From assembly GCA_902575395.1 (NCBI GenBank), contig CACGRA010000008.1, positions 1 through 32,650 of the forward strand: DNA of 32,650 nucleotides, read 5' to 3'. Shown in pieces: positions 1 through 9,413 of the stretch. Both the position numbers and the translations under genes were made by a program. Each line of letters opens with the position of its first letter. The stretch's first letter is position 1. The notes under the pieces were generated by a model. It did not search any database. It saw only the letters and a list, made by a program, of their open reading frames with translations, and was not told the DNA's origin. The stretch is from an uncultured Fidelibacterota bacterium. GTDB taxonomy: Bacteria > Fidelibacterota > Marinisomatia > Marinisomatales > Marinisomataceae.

Positions 1-1170
1 ATTGTTCTTAATGTGCTTTCAAATTTTCTACTGCCTCAAGGAGAAGTGGATATTATTATTAATGATGATCCAAGTAAATCATTAAAAGTGCAAACTGGTT
101 CTACTGTATTGTCAGCATTGTCTTCTCAAAATGTATATCTTCCATCTGCATGTGGAGGACAAGGAACTTGTGCTCAATGTAAATGTCAAGTTATAGAAGG
201 CGGTGGAGAAATATTAACAACTGAAAAGGCTTATATTAGCAGAAAAGATCAGAAAGATCATTGGAGATTAGGATGCCAGGTTAAGATTAGAGATAATATG
301 AAGATCAAAGTTCCTGATGAGATTTTTAGTATTAGAAAATGGGATGCGGTAGTTAAATCCAATGATAATGTTGCAACTTTTATTAAAGAACTAATTCTTG
401 AATTGCCTGCGGATGACCCTATTTTATTTGAATCTGGTGGTTATATTCAAATTGATGTTCCGAAATACAAAGATATAGATTATAAAAATTTCGATATTGG
501 AGAAGAATATAGAGATGATTGGGACAAGTTTGATGTTTGGAGATATAAAGCAGATAATCCTGAGCCAGTTTTTAGGGCGTATTCAATGGCAAATCATCCA
601 GCTGAAGGTAATATGATTATGTTAAATATCCGTATTGCAAGTCCTCCTCCAGATAATCCAAATGTTCCTCCAGGAATTGCTTCTTCTTATGTTTTTGATT
701 TGAAAGCTGGTGACAAAGTAACAGTATCTGGCCCTTATGGTGAATTTTATATTAAAGATACAGATCGTGAGATGGTATATATAGGTGGAGGAGCAGGAAT
801 GGCTCCTTTAAGATCTCATATCTTTCATTTATTAAAGACAGAAAAGACAAAAAGAAAAATATCTTTTTGGTATGGTGCTAGATCTGTAAAAGAGATGTTT
901 TATGATGAAGAATTTAAAGCTCTAGCTGAAGAATTTGATAACTTTACTTATCAGGTAGCGCTATCTGATCCACTTCCTGAAGATAATTGGGATGGTCCTA
1001 CTGGATTTATCCATCAAGTTGCTCATGATATGCATCTTGAAAATCATGAAGATCCTACCGAATGCGAATATTATCTTTGTGGCCCACCTATGATGATTAG
1101 CGCAGTACAAAAAATGCTTTGGGATCTTGGGGTTGAGGAAGAAATGATCGATTACGATGATTTTGGATAA
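1..1170 (+). CDS. nqrF: Na+-translocating NADH:quinone reductase subunit F, 5'-truncated by window edge
   Basis: Frame 1 is open from base 1. 2Fe-2S motif SACGGQGTCAQC, then FAD/NAD(P)H reductase domain (RAYSMANHP, GPYGEFYIKDTDREMVYIGGGAGMAPLRSHIF, CGPPMM, C-terminal DDFG). The N-terminal TM segment lies outside the window. Confidence 0.95.
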   Translation: MVLNVLSNFLLPQGEVDIIINDDPSKSLKVQTGSTVLSALSSQNVYLPSACGGQGTCAQCKCQVIEGGGEILTTEKAYISRKDQKDHWRLGCQVKIRDNMKIKVPDEIFSIRKWDAVVKSNDNVATFIKELILELPADDPILFESGGYIQIDVPKYKDIDYKNFDIGEEYRDDWDKFDVWRYKADNPEPVFRAYSMANHPAEGNMIMLNIRIASPPPDNPNVPPGIASSYVFDLKAGDKVTVSGPYGEFYIKDTDREMVYIGGGAGMAPLRSHIFHLLKTEKTKRKISFWYGARSVKEMFYDEEFKALAEEFDNFTYQVALSDPLPEDNWDGPTGFIHQVAHDMHLENHEDPTECEYYLCGPPMMISAVQKMLWDLGVEEEMIDYDDFG

Positions 1171-2170
1171 AAAATTTATTCTTCTTGAAATTCTTTTCTG
1201 GCTTTCTTTGATAGTATCTATATTTTTCATTTACCAATCGAATAATGAGCAAAAAATAATCTCCATCAATGGAGAAACTATGGGGTCTACTTATTCTGTA
1301 AAATATCTATCAGGTGATGATTCAGAGAGTAAAAATAAAAAAATAATTGAAGATATATTAACAGATATTAATCAACAAATGTCCCATTATATTATAGATA
1401 GCGAAATTTCTCTATTTAATTCACTCAATGACACTACATGGTTTGATATATCTGAAGAATTTGCATATGTAGTTTCTTCTTCTTACAAATACCACAGTAT
1501 TTCTAATGGTTTGTATGATATTACTGTCATGCCTTTAGTGAATTTGTGGGGATTTGGACCAGAGGATTTTTCAAATCCTCCAAATCAAACGGCTATTGAT
1601 AGTGTTTTAAGTTTTGTAGGACAAGATTTAATTGAAATAGATAAAGATAAGATTAGAAAAAAAGATCCGAGAGTTCAAATTGATTTGAGCTCTATTGCTA
1701 AAGGATATGCAGTGGATAAAATTATTGAATATTTGAATTATGAAGATATTATGGTTGAAATTGGAGGAGAAGTTAGAGTTAAATCTAAAAATAAGGTTTG
1801 GAAAATTGGGATTAACACTCCTTCAATAGAAAATTTTAATAATGATATAGAACATATCGTTACTCTTGGTAATAGTTCGCTAGCAACATCAGGTAACTAC
1901 AGAAATTTTTATATCGATGAAAATAATTTTTATCATCATGAAATTAGTCCATTGTCAGGTTATCCAATTAAATCTAATTTGGGATCTATATCTGTCCTAA
2001 CAGTGACATCATGTATGGAAGCAGATGGTTTATCAACGGCATTATATATGATGAACATAAATGAAATAACTAATTTTTTTAATAATTCTGATTTTGAAGG
2101 ATTAATGATTGTTGCAAATAAAGATAATTCTTTTGATAAGATTTTTTCAGAAAACTTTCCAAAAGATTAA
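1157..2170 (+). CDS. apbE: FAD:protein FMN transferase (ApbE family)
   Basis: N-terminal membrane/lipoprotein-like segment, GETMGSTYSVKY, DLSSIAKGYAVDKI, GGEVRVKSKNKVWKIGI, SCMEADGLSTALYMM. Directly follows and overlaps nqrF. Confidence 0.92.
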   Translation: MILDKKFILLEILFWLSLIVSIFFIYQSNNEQKIISINGETMGSTYSVKYLSGDDSESKNKKIIEDILTDINQQMSHYIIDSEISLFNSLNDTTWFDISEEFAYVVSSSYKYHSISNGLYDITVMPLVNLWGFGPEDFSNPPNQTAIDSVLSFVGQDLIEIDKDKIRKKDPRVQIDLSSIAKGYAVDKIIEYLNYEDIMVEIGGEVRVKSKNKVWKIGINTPSIENFNNDIEHIVTLGNSSLATSGNYRNFYIDENNFYHHEISPLSGYPIKSNLGSISVLTVTSCMEADGLSTALYMMNINEITNFFNNSDFEGLMIVANKDNSFDKIFSENFPKD

Positions 2171-2328
2171 GTAGGTTCTTCACATTTATCTGCATCCCCA
2201 CCGCAAATTTCACATCCATCAGGTGAACTTCCACATCCTTTTTTCAATGGCTCATTTTTAATGATGAGTCCAATATTCATTATTAGAAAACAAAAGATTA
2301 GAATGCCAATAACTAGTAAATATTCCAT
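2167..2328 (-). CDS. nqrM: Small Cys-rich TM protein, NqrM-like (Na+-NQR maturation factor)
   Basis: Minus-strand ORF below the track cutoff: MEYLLVIGILIFCFLIMNIGLIIKNEPLKKGCGSSPDGCEICGGDADKCEEPT (53 aa). One N-terminal TM helix followed by a C-x6-C-x2-C-x6-C cluster, as in the NqrM/DUF539 family, next to nqrF-apbE. Confidence 0.8.
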   Translation of the reverse strand: MEYLLVIGILIFCFLIMNIGLIIKNEPLKKGCGSSPDGCEICGGDADKCEEPT

Positions 2329-2395
2329 TATTTTAATTTAAAATATTTATTCGATTTTCATAAGTTTTTATATCTCTTTATTATAAATTACTCGA

Positions 2396-3727
2396 ATGGA
2401 ATTACTACTTCATCCAGTTGGATATATAAGTCTGTTTATTTTTATTTTGGCTTATGCTCTTGTTGTAACAGAAGAGGTTACGCATTTGAGAAAATCGAAA
2501 CCTGTATTGTTTGCTGCAGGAGCAATATGGGCAATGATAGCATGGATGGGCTCAAAATATGATGACTCTCATCATGTTGAGGAGGCTATTATGCATGCAT
2601 TTTCTGAATTTTCTCAATTAATGCTTTTTTTGTTAGTTGCAATGACGTTTATTAACTCAATGACTGAGAGAAACGTATTCAATAAATTGAGATCTAGATT
2701 GCTTGCACAAGATTATAGTTATAGAACATTATTTTGGGTAACAGGTGTTATTTCTTTCTTTCTATCGCCCATAGCAGACAATCTGACAACTGCATTAGTA
2801 ATGTGTGCTGTTGTTATGGCTGTTGGCGGAAAAAATAAAAACTTTGTTAGCATAGGCTGTGTTAATATAGTTGTCGCAGCAAATGCAGGTGGAGCATTTA
2901 GTCCATTTGGAGATATTACTACTTTAATGGTTTGGCAAGCTGATAGAGTTGAATTTGTTCAGTTTTTCTGGTTGTTTCTTCCTTCAGTGGTTAATTATAT
3001 CATTCCTGCATTTATTATGAGTTTATTTATTGAAGGATCATCAAAAGATGTAGCAAATCCACCTGTGCAATTAAAACGTGGTGCAAAAACTATTGTCCTT
3101 CTTTTTCTTTGTACAATATTTTTAGCAGTAACATTTGAGAATTTTCTTCACATACCGCCCGTGTTTGGGATGATGACAGGATTGAGTTTACTTCAATTAT
3201 TTGGATACTATTTAAAAACGACATATTACAGATCTTCACCAGTAATAAGTAGAGAGGGTGATGATCAACCATTTGGTGTTTTTAAACAGATAGCTCAAGC
3301 AGAGTGGGATACACTATTGTTTTTCTATGGAGTGATAATGTGTGTATCTGGATTGTCATATATTGGGTATTTAGAGTTATTGTCTAATGCAATATATCCA
3401 TCAGACCCAAATCAGATGATCGGTTTTTCTATTGCCAATTCTATAATGGGTATTCTTTCGGCTCTTATTGATAATATACCTGTAATGTTTTCTGTTTTGC
3501 AGATGCATAATAATGAGTCAATGGTATTGTCTCAATGGTTGTTAATTACTCTCACAGCAGGGGTTGGTGGAAGTTTATTGTCAATCGGATCTGCTCCAGG
3601 AGTTGCTTTAATGGGTCAAGCTAGAGGAATGTATACTTTTTACAGCCACCTAAAATGGGCACCCGTTATTTTTATAGGTTATGTTGCGAGTATATTAGTT
3701 CATCTTTTAATTTGGAATATTATTTAA
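2396..3727 (+). CDS. nhaD: Na+/H+ antiporter, NhaD family
   Basis: Polytopic membrane protein with FLSPIADNLTTALVMCAVVMAVG, NIVVAANAGGAFSPFGDITTLMVWQ, ALIDNIPVMFSVLQM and SIGSAPGVALMGQARG, typical of NhaD. Confidence 0.93.
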   Translation: MELLLHPVGYISLFIFILAYALVVTEEVTHLRKSKPVLFAAGAIWAMIAWMGSKYDDSHHVEEAIMHAFSEFSQLMLFLLVAMTFINSMTERNVFNKLRSRLLAQDYSYRTLFWVTGVISFFLSPIADNLTTALVMCAVVMAVGGKNKNFVSIGCVNIVVAANAGGAFSPFGDITTLMVWQADRVEFVQFFWLFLPSVVNYIIPAFIMSLFIEGSSKDVANPPVQLKRGAKTIVLLFLCTIFLAVTFENFLHIPPVFGMMTGLSLLQLFGYYLKTTYYRSSPVISREGDDQPFGVFKQIAQAEWDTLLFFYGVIMCVSGLSYIGYLELLSNAIYPSDPNQMIGFSIANSIMGILSALIDNIPVMFSVLQMHNNESMVLSQWLLITLTAGVGGSLLSIGSAPGVALMGQARGMYTFYSHLKWAPVIFIGYVASILVHLLIWNII

Positions 3728-4266
3728 TGCGTATTACTAAGGTTGTAACTCGCAACGGAGATAAAGGTCAAACCAGTCTTGCTCAAGGCGATTTAGTTTC
3801 TAAAAATGAACCTATTATTAATGCTATTGGTGATGTTGATGAATTAAATAGTGTTTTAGGTGTTTGTAATTCTTTTTGCAGCAATGATGCGATTTTAAAA
3901 GATATTAAAACTATACAAAATGATCTATTTAATATTGGAGGCGAAATCTCATTAAATGATTCAGATAAAAAACTTCTTAAAGATGAATCATTATTGTTTC
4001 TTGACAATAAAATTGATGAGATGAATAATCTTCTTGAACCTTTAAAAGAATTTATACTTCCAGGAGGGGATTCATTTTCTTCAAATTTACATTTGGCTAG
4101 ATCTGTAGCAAGAAGAGCAGAGAGAAGTGTTGTTGAATTATATGCTGGGAGTTTAGAAAATAACAATATTGTTAAATATCTCAATAGATTGTCTGATTAT
4201 TTATTTGTTTTATCCCGATTTTATAATAAAAATAATAACATCGATGAAAATATGTGGGAGAAATGA
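3727..4266 (+). CDS. ATP:cob(I)alamin adenosyltransferase, PduO/MMAB type
   Basis: MRITKVVTRNGDKGQTSLAQGD, DVDELNSVLGV, FILPGGDSFSSNLHLARSVARRAERSVV. ATG at 3727 overlaps the nhaD stop; the track start at 3655 is an upstream extension. Confidence 0.93.
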   Translation: MRITKVVTRNGDKGQTSLAQGDLVSKNEPIINAIGDVDELNSVLGVCNSFCSNDAILKDIKTIQNDLFNIGGEISLNDSDKKLLKDESLLFLDNKIDEMNNLLEPLKEFILPGGDSFSSNLHLARSVARRAERSVVELYAGSLENNNIVKYLNRLSDYLFVLSRFYNKNNNIDENMWEK

Positions 4267-5265
4267 ATTATTCAAAAATAGAACAAATTATTTCTGAAAA
4301 TGAAAAAATATTTATTTCTACTCATATAAATCCTGATGGAGATAGTCTTGGTTCTGCATTTGCTATGTATCATTATTTGAAAAAAATAGGAAAAGATTGT
4401 CGAATCATTAACCATTCTGAAGTGCCACTTGTTTATAGTTTTTTAAATGAAAAAGAAATTTTTAATGAAATCAATGATGAAAACATAGCTTTTATTAAAA
4501 ATGCTGATTTAGGAATTATTCTAGATATTGGTGACTTTTACAGGTTAGGTGAAGTTGCAAATGTTATAGAAGGCACTGCAATTGAGACAATTAATATTGA
4601 TCATCATCCTCTTACAGAGAATGATTTTTTTACACATAATTTTATTAATTTAGATGCTTCTTCAGTGGGAGAAATTCTCTATTCATATTTTTTCTAGTTT
4701 AGGTAGTGATATAATAGATAAAGAAATGATGTTAGGAATCTATTCTGCTGTGTTGACTGATACAGGATCATTTAGATTTAGTAATACGAATCAATTAAGT
4801 CATGAAATTGCAGTTGATGCAATAAAAATGGGAATTAATATTTCAGAGATTTATCAAAATATATATGAAAATTCTTCTGTAAGTAGAATAAAACTTCTTG
4901 GGAATGTAATTCAGAAATTAAACTTTGATTGTAATGGTGAATTATTATGGTTTTCATTAAATAATGATATGGTAAAAGAGGTAGATGGAACAAACCAAGA
5001 TTTTGATGGATTTACTGATTTTTTTAGGGGAATTCAAGGTGTTGAGATTGCATTAATGCTTTATGATTTAAAAGGAAAAGTAAGATTGAGTTTTAGGTCA
5101 AAAGGAAAATACAAAGTTAATAACGTTGCAAAAAAAATGGGAGGTGGAGGCCACCCTTTTGCAGCAGCAGCATTAGTAGATGGAGAATTTTCTGATGTAA
5201 AATCAACAGTTTTAGGATTATTATCAACTTATATCAATAATTACGATGAAGATACTTCTAGCTAA
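4263..5265 (+). CDS. nrnA: DHH/DHHA1 phosphoesterase (NrnA/oligoribonuclease-like), interrupted by an apparent frameshift
   Basis: Track ORFs 4254-4697 and 4654-5265 are two parts of one protein: STHINPDGDSLGSAFAMYHYL ... NIDHHPL then SAVLTDTGSFRFSNT ... MGGGGHPFAAAA. The frame changes at a T6 run (4688-4693). Removing one T gives EILYSYFSSLGSDIIDKEM. Confidence 0.85.
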
Positions 5266-6112
5266 AGACGCAGGATACTGTTTTGGTGTTCGAGATGCCG
5301 TAGATATGGCTTATGATACAAGCAAAGAATATGGTGAAGTGTATATGTTGGGTGATATCGTACATAATGAAAACGTGGTTGAAGATTTAGAAAAAAGTGG
5401 AGTAAAGGTCGTTTCTGATTTAGAAGATATTCCAGATGATAAACCTGTTTTATTTAGAGCTCATGGTACTGCAAAAAATGTATGGAAAGATGCTGAAAAT
5501 AAGAAAATGAATATTATTGACGCAACTTGCCCTTTAGTTCATGAAATACATAGAGAAGTAAAGCAATTACATGAAGAAGGAAGAAAAATTATTATTATCG
5601 GTGATCATGGACATGACGAAGTTATTGGAATTGCAAGTCAGGTTGAAGATGCGATAGTAATATCAAGCGTTGAGGAAGCTGAACAGTTAAGAAAGACAAA
5701 GAAAGCAGGAATTGTGAGTCAATCAACTCAGAAGATTGAAAATGTTCAAGATATTATTAATATTTTGATGACAAAAGTGTTTGATTTGCGATTTGTTAAC
5801 ACAATTTGCTTTCCTACAAAACGCAATCATGAACAAATTAAAGAGTTATCAGAAATAGTAGATTTAATGATTGTGATTGGTTCCTTTACTAGCGCCAATT
5901 CCAAAAGGTTAACAGAATTGAGTCTTGAAAGAAATAAAAATACTTATCAAGTTACTAATGCAACAGAAATTGATGTATCTTGGTTTAAAAAGAATATAAA
6001 TTCCGTAGGTGTTTCTGCTGGTGCTTCAACACCAGATTTGATAATCGATTCGGTTATAAAAAAAATAAAGGATATAACAAATACCACCGATAAGGAAATA
6101 ATTTATGAGTGA
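5246..6112 (+). CDS. ispH: 4-hydroxy-3-methylbut-2-enyl diphosphate reductase
   Basis: [75 protein letters not shown]. Confidence 0.96.
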   Translation: MKILLAKDAGYCFGVRDAVDMAYDTSKEYGEVYMLGDIVHNENVVEDLEKSGVKVVSDLEDIPDDKPVLFRAHGTAKNVWKDAENKKMNIIDATCPLVHEIHREVKQLHEEGRKIIIIGDHGHDEVIGIASQVEDAIVISSVEEAEQLRKTKKAGIVSQSTQKIENVQDIINILMTKVFDLRFVNTICFPTKRNHEQIKELSEIVDLMIVIGSFTSANSKRLTELSLERNKNTYQVTNATEIDVSWFKKNINSVGVSAGASTPDLIIDSVIKKIKDITNTTDKEIIYE

Positions 6113-6986
6113 TAATAACTTTAAAGTAAAAGTCGGTTTAGCTGAAATGTTGAAAGGTGGCGTTATCATGGATGTTACTAATGTTGAACAGGCAAAGATT
6201 GCTGAAGAATCAGGCGCTGCTTCTGTTATGGCTCTTGAAAGGATTCCAGCAGACATTCGTGCTGATGGAGGAGTTTCTAGAATGAGCAATCCTCATATGA
6301 TTAAAGAAATTCAAGATGCTGTATCAATTCCTGTAATGGCAAAATGCCGTATTGGACATTTTGCTGAAGCACAAGTCCTTCAAGCTCTTGAAGTAGACTT
6401 TATAGATGAGAGCGAAGTTTTAACTCCAGCTGATGAAGATCATCATATTTATAAACATCCATTTAAAGCCCCATTTGTATGTGGTGCTAGAAATCTTGGT
6501 GAAGCATTAAGACGCATTCATGAAGGAGCTGCCATGATTAGAACAAAAGGCGAAGCTGGAAGTGGAAATATTGTTGAGGCAGTTAGACATATGAAGATGA
6601 TAGTTTCTGAAATTGAAGAAATAAAAAATTCTAATGAAAAAACACTGAAAGAAAAATCAGAAGAAATGAGAGTTCCTATCGAATTAGTTCAATATGTCTC
6701 AGACAATGGTAAAATTCCTGTTCCTAATTTTGCAGCAGGAGGAATCGCAACACCTGCTGACGCTTCATTAATGATGCAATTAGGAGCTGAATCAGTGTTT
6801 GTTGGTTCTGGAATCTTTAAAAGTGAAGATCCAAAAGAAAGAGCATATGCTATTGTTCAAGCAGTAACTAATTTTGATAATCCAAAAGAGATTTTAACTG
6901 CATCTTATAAATTGAAAGATGCCATGAAAGGTCTCGAAATTTCAGAAATACCTGAAGAACAATTATTGCAAAAAAGAGGAGACTAA
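6105..6986 (+). CDS. pdxS: Pyridoxal 5'-phosphate synthase lyase subunit PdxS
   Basis: [108 protein letters not shown]. Confidence 0.97.
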   Translation: MSDNNFKVKVGLAEMLKGGVIMDVTNVEQAKIAEESGAASVMALERIPADIRADGGVSRMSNPHMIKEIQDAVSIPVMAKCRIGHFAEAQVLQALEVDFIDESEVLTPADEDHHIYKHPFKAPFVCGARNLGEALRRIHEGAAMIRTKGEAGSGNIVEAVRHMKMIVSEIEEIKNSNEKTLKEKSEEMRVPIELVQYVSDNGKIPVPNFAAGGIATPADASLMMQLGAESVFVGSGIFKSEDPKERAYAIVQAVTNFDNPKEILTASYKLKDAMKGLEISEIPEEQLLQKRGD

Positions 6987-6987
6987 A

Positions 6988-7551
6988 ATGATTGGAGTCC
7001 TTGCGCTTCAAGGAAATTTTTCTTCTCATGTCAAAGTTTTAGGTTTGCTTGGACATAATTCAAAATTAGTAAAGTCTCCAAAAGATTTAGATGATATTGA
7101 TGGCCTTGTTATCCCTGGAGGAGAATCTACGACAATGACTAAATTGATTAATAGAGATGAGAAATTTTTTGAATCAATTCAATCATTTTCAAAAAATCAA
7201 CCTATTCTTGGTACATGCGCTGGACTAATTCTTATGTCAAAAGATAGTTTTGATAGTAAGGTTATAAATCTGGGAATTATTGATATTGAATCAACAAGAA
7301 ATGCATATGGTAGACAAGTTCATTCTTTTGATGCAGAATTAAGTTTAGAGCATGGTTCAAAAAATGATTCTTTTAAAGCTTCTTTTATTCGTGCTCCAAA
7401 AATTTCTAAAGTAGGAAAAAATGTTGAAGTCATTTGTATTCATGATGATTTTCCTGTTGCAATTAAAGATGGAATGCATATTGCAACAACATTTCATCCT
7501 GAGTTAAAAAATGAAACAATAATACATAAACTATGTTTTGGAGATAAGTAG
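6988..7551 (+). CDS. pdxT: Pyridoxal 5'-phosphate synthase glutaminase subunit PdxT
   Basis: GVLALQGNFSSHVKVL, LVIPGGESTTMTKLI, LGTCAGLILMS, NAYGRQVHSF, TTFHPEL. Directly downstream of pdxS. Confidence 0.96.
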   Translation: MIGVLALQGNFSSHVKVLGLLGHNSKLVKSPKDLDDIDGLVIPGGESTTMTKLINRDEKFFESIQSFSKNQPILGTCAGLILMSKDSFDSKVINLGIIDIESTRNAYGRQVHSFDAELSLEHGSKNDSFKASFIRAPKISKVGKNVEVICIHDDFPVAIKDGMHIATTFHPELKNETIIHKLCFGDK

Positions 7552-9411
7552 ATGGATTTAAAATATTTACCAAATATTAATTCTCCAAAAGATTTGAAGA
7601 ATTATTCCAAAAAAGATTTAAAACCTATATCTGATGAATTAAGAGAATATATTACATCTACTGTTAATAAGATTGGCGGACATCTTGCTTCCACATTAGG
7701 CGTTGTGGAACTTACTACAGCACTCCATTATGTATACAATGCTCCTAAAGACAAGATTATTTGGGATACTGGTCATCAAGCATATGCCCATAAAGTGTTA
7801 ACAGGCAGATTTTCTTCTCTTGAAACTATTAGAAAATATAAGGGTTTAAGTGGGTTTTTAAAAAGAAGTGAAAGTGAATATGATGTATTTGGAGCTGGAC
7901 ATGCATCTACGTCTATTTCTGCTGGATTAGGTATTGCTTCTTCAAGAGATTTAAATAATGAAAATTTTAAAGTTATTAGCATTATTGGTGATGGAGCTTT
8001 AACAGGAGGTTTAGCATATGAGGCGCTTAATAATGCTGGTAATGAAAGAAAACAATTACTGGTTATTTTAAATGACAATCAAATGTCAATTAGTCCAAAT
8101 GTAGGAGCTATGAGAAATTATCTTATGAAAATTTCCACAAATAAATACTACAATTATATAAGAAAAAAAATTAGCACTTTACCTGATATAGCTTATGGAA
8201 AGACATTATTGAGAAGAATAGAATCTAGCGTAAAGAATTTCTTGCTTCCAAGAACAGTATTTGAAGATTTAGGTTTCAGATATTTTGGCCCAGTAGATGG
8301 TCATGATGTTAATCTTCTTGTGAATACATTAGAAAAAATTAAAGACTTGCCAGGTCCAGTAGTATTGCACACTGTAACAAAAAAAGGAAAAGGAATTGAT
8401 TATGCAGAACAAGATCCTATCAAATATCATGGTGTTAAAGCAAAAAAAATTGGCGAAGATAAAACTTTAGTTCAAGATGTTCCTATTTTCCAAAATGTTT
8501 TTGGTTCTTTATGTTGTAGTCTAGCAAATGAGAATGAAAAAATTGTTTGTATTACTGCTGCAATGAGAGAAGGAACTGGTTTGGTAAAATTTTCAAAAGA
8601 ATTCCCAGATAGATATTTTGATGTTGGAATTGCAGAAGCTCATGGTGTAACCTTTGCTGCTGGCTTATCAATCAATGGCAACATCCCTATTGTTGCAATT
8701 TATTCAACATTTCTTCAGCGCGGCTATGATCAAATTGTTCACGATATAGCTATTCAAAAATTGCCAGTAATTTTTTGTTTAGATAGATCTGGTTTAGTTG
8801 GAGAGGATGGCTCTACTCATCATGGTGCATTAGATATAGCATATATGCGTTGCATACAAGGAATGATAGTTACTGCCCCAAAAGATGGAAATGAATTAAA
8901 AAATTTATTATATACTGCTATCAATCATAATAGTGGTCCATTTAGTATTCGATATCCAAAAGATTCATCTATAGCTTTTGATAAAGAGATCCCTGGAGAA
9001 AATATTCCAATTGGAAGTTGGGAAGTAATAAAGAAAGGAACAGATGTAACCCTTTTAGCAGTTGGATCAATGGTTGATAAAGCTCTATATGTTGCTAATA
9101 AGTTAAAATCTAATAATATTCACTGTGAAGTAGTTAATTGCAGATTTATTAAACCAATGGATGAAAAATATTTAAATGAATCTTTAAGAAATTTTTCTAA
9201 AATTGTTACACTTGAAGAAGGGGTGTTAGATGGGGGTTTTGGAGAAGGCGTTTCAGGATGGCTGTCTTCAATGAAAGCAAAAAATGATTTATTAAGGATT
9301 GGATTACCCAATAATTTTGTTGAACATGGGCCTAGGAAAGTTTTGCTTGAAGAAGTTGGTCTTGATTCTGAATCTTTAAGTAAAAAAGTTTTAAGTTTTA
9401 TAAGTAACTAA
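7552..9411 (+). CDS. dxs: 1-deoxy-D-xylulose-5-phosphate synthase
   Basis: GGHLASTLGVVELTTALHYVYN, WDTGHQAYAHKVLTGR, IGDGALTGGLAYEALNNAG, NDNQMSISPNVGAM, GPVDGHD, DVGIAEAHGVTFAAGLS, DRSGLVGEDGSTHHGALD. Confidence 0.97.
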   Translation: MDLKYLPNINSPKDLKNYSKKDLKPISDELREYITSTVNKIGGHLASTLGVVELTTALHYVYNAPKDKIIWDTGHQAYAHKVLTGRFSSLETIRKYKGLSGFLKRSESEYDVFGAGHASTSISAGLGIASSRDLNNENFKVISIIGDGALTGGLAYEALNNAGNERKQLLVILNDNQMSISPNVGAMRNYLMKISTNKYYNYIRKKISTLPDIAYGKTLLRRIESSVKNFLLPRTVFEDLGFRYFGPVDGHDVNLLVNTLEKIKDLPGPVVLHTVTKKGKGIDYAEQDPIKYHGVKAKKIGEDKTLVQDVPIFQNVFGSLCCSLANENEKIVCITAAMREGTGLVKFSKEFPDRYFDVGIAEAHGVTFAAGLSINGNIPIVAIYSTFLQRGYDQIVHDIAIQKLPVIFCLDRSGLVGEDGSTHHGALDIAYMRCIQGMIVTAPKDGNELKNLLYTAINHNSGPFSIRYPKDSSIAFDKEIPGENIPIGSWEVIKKGTDVTLLAVGSMVDKALYVANKLKSNNIHCEVVNCRFIKPMDEKYLNESLRNFSKIVTLEEGVLDGGFGEGVSGWLSSMKAKNDLLRIGLPNNFVEHGPRKVLLEEVGLDSESLSKKVLSFISN

Positions 9412-9413
9412 TA

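Noticed and set aside
3655-3726. Upstream extension of the adenosyltransferase ORF (track start 3655)
   Set aside because: The conserved N-terminus MRITKVVTRNGDKGQTSL begins at 3727, exactly at the nhaD stop; the extension lies inside nhaD.
3783-4184. 133-aa minus-strand ORF opposite the cobalamin adenosyltransferase
   Set aside because: Antisense shadow of a confidently identified gene; no family features.
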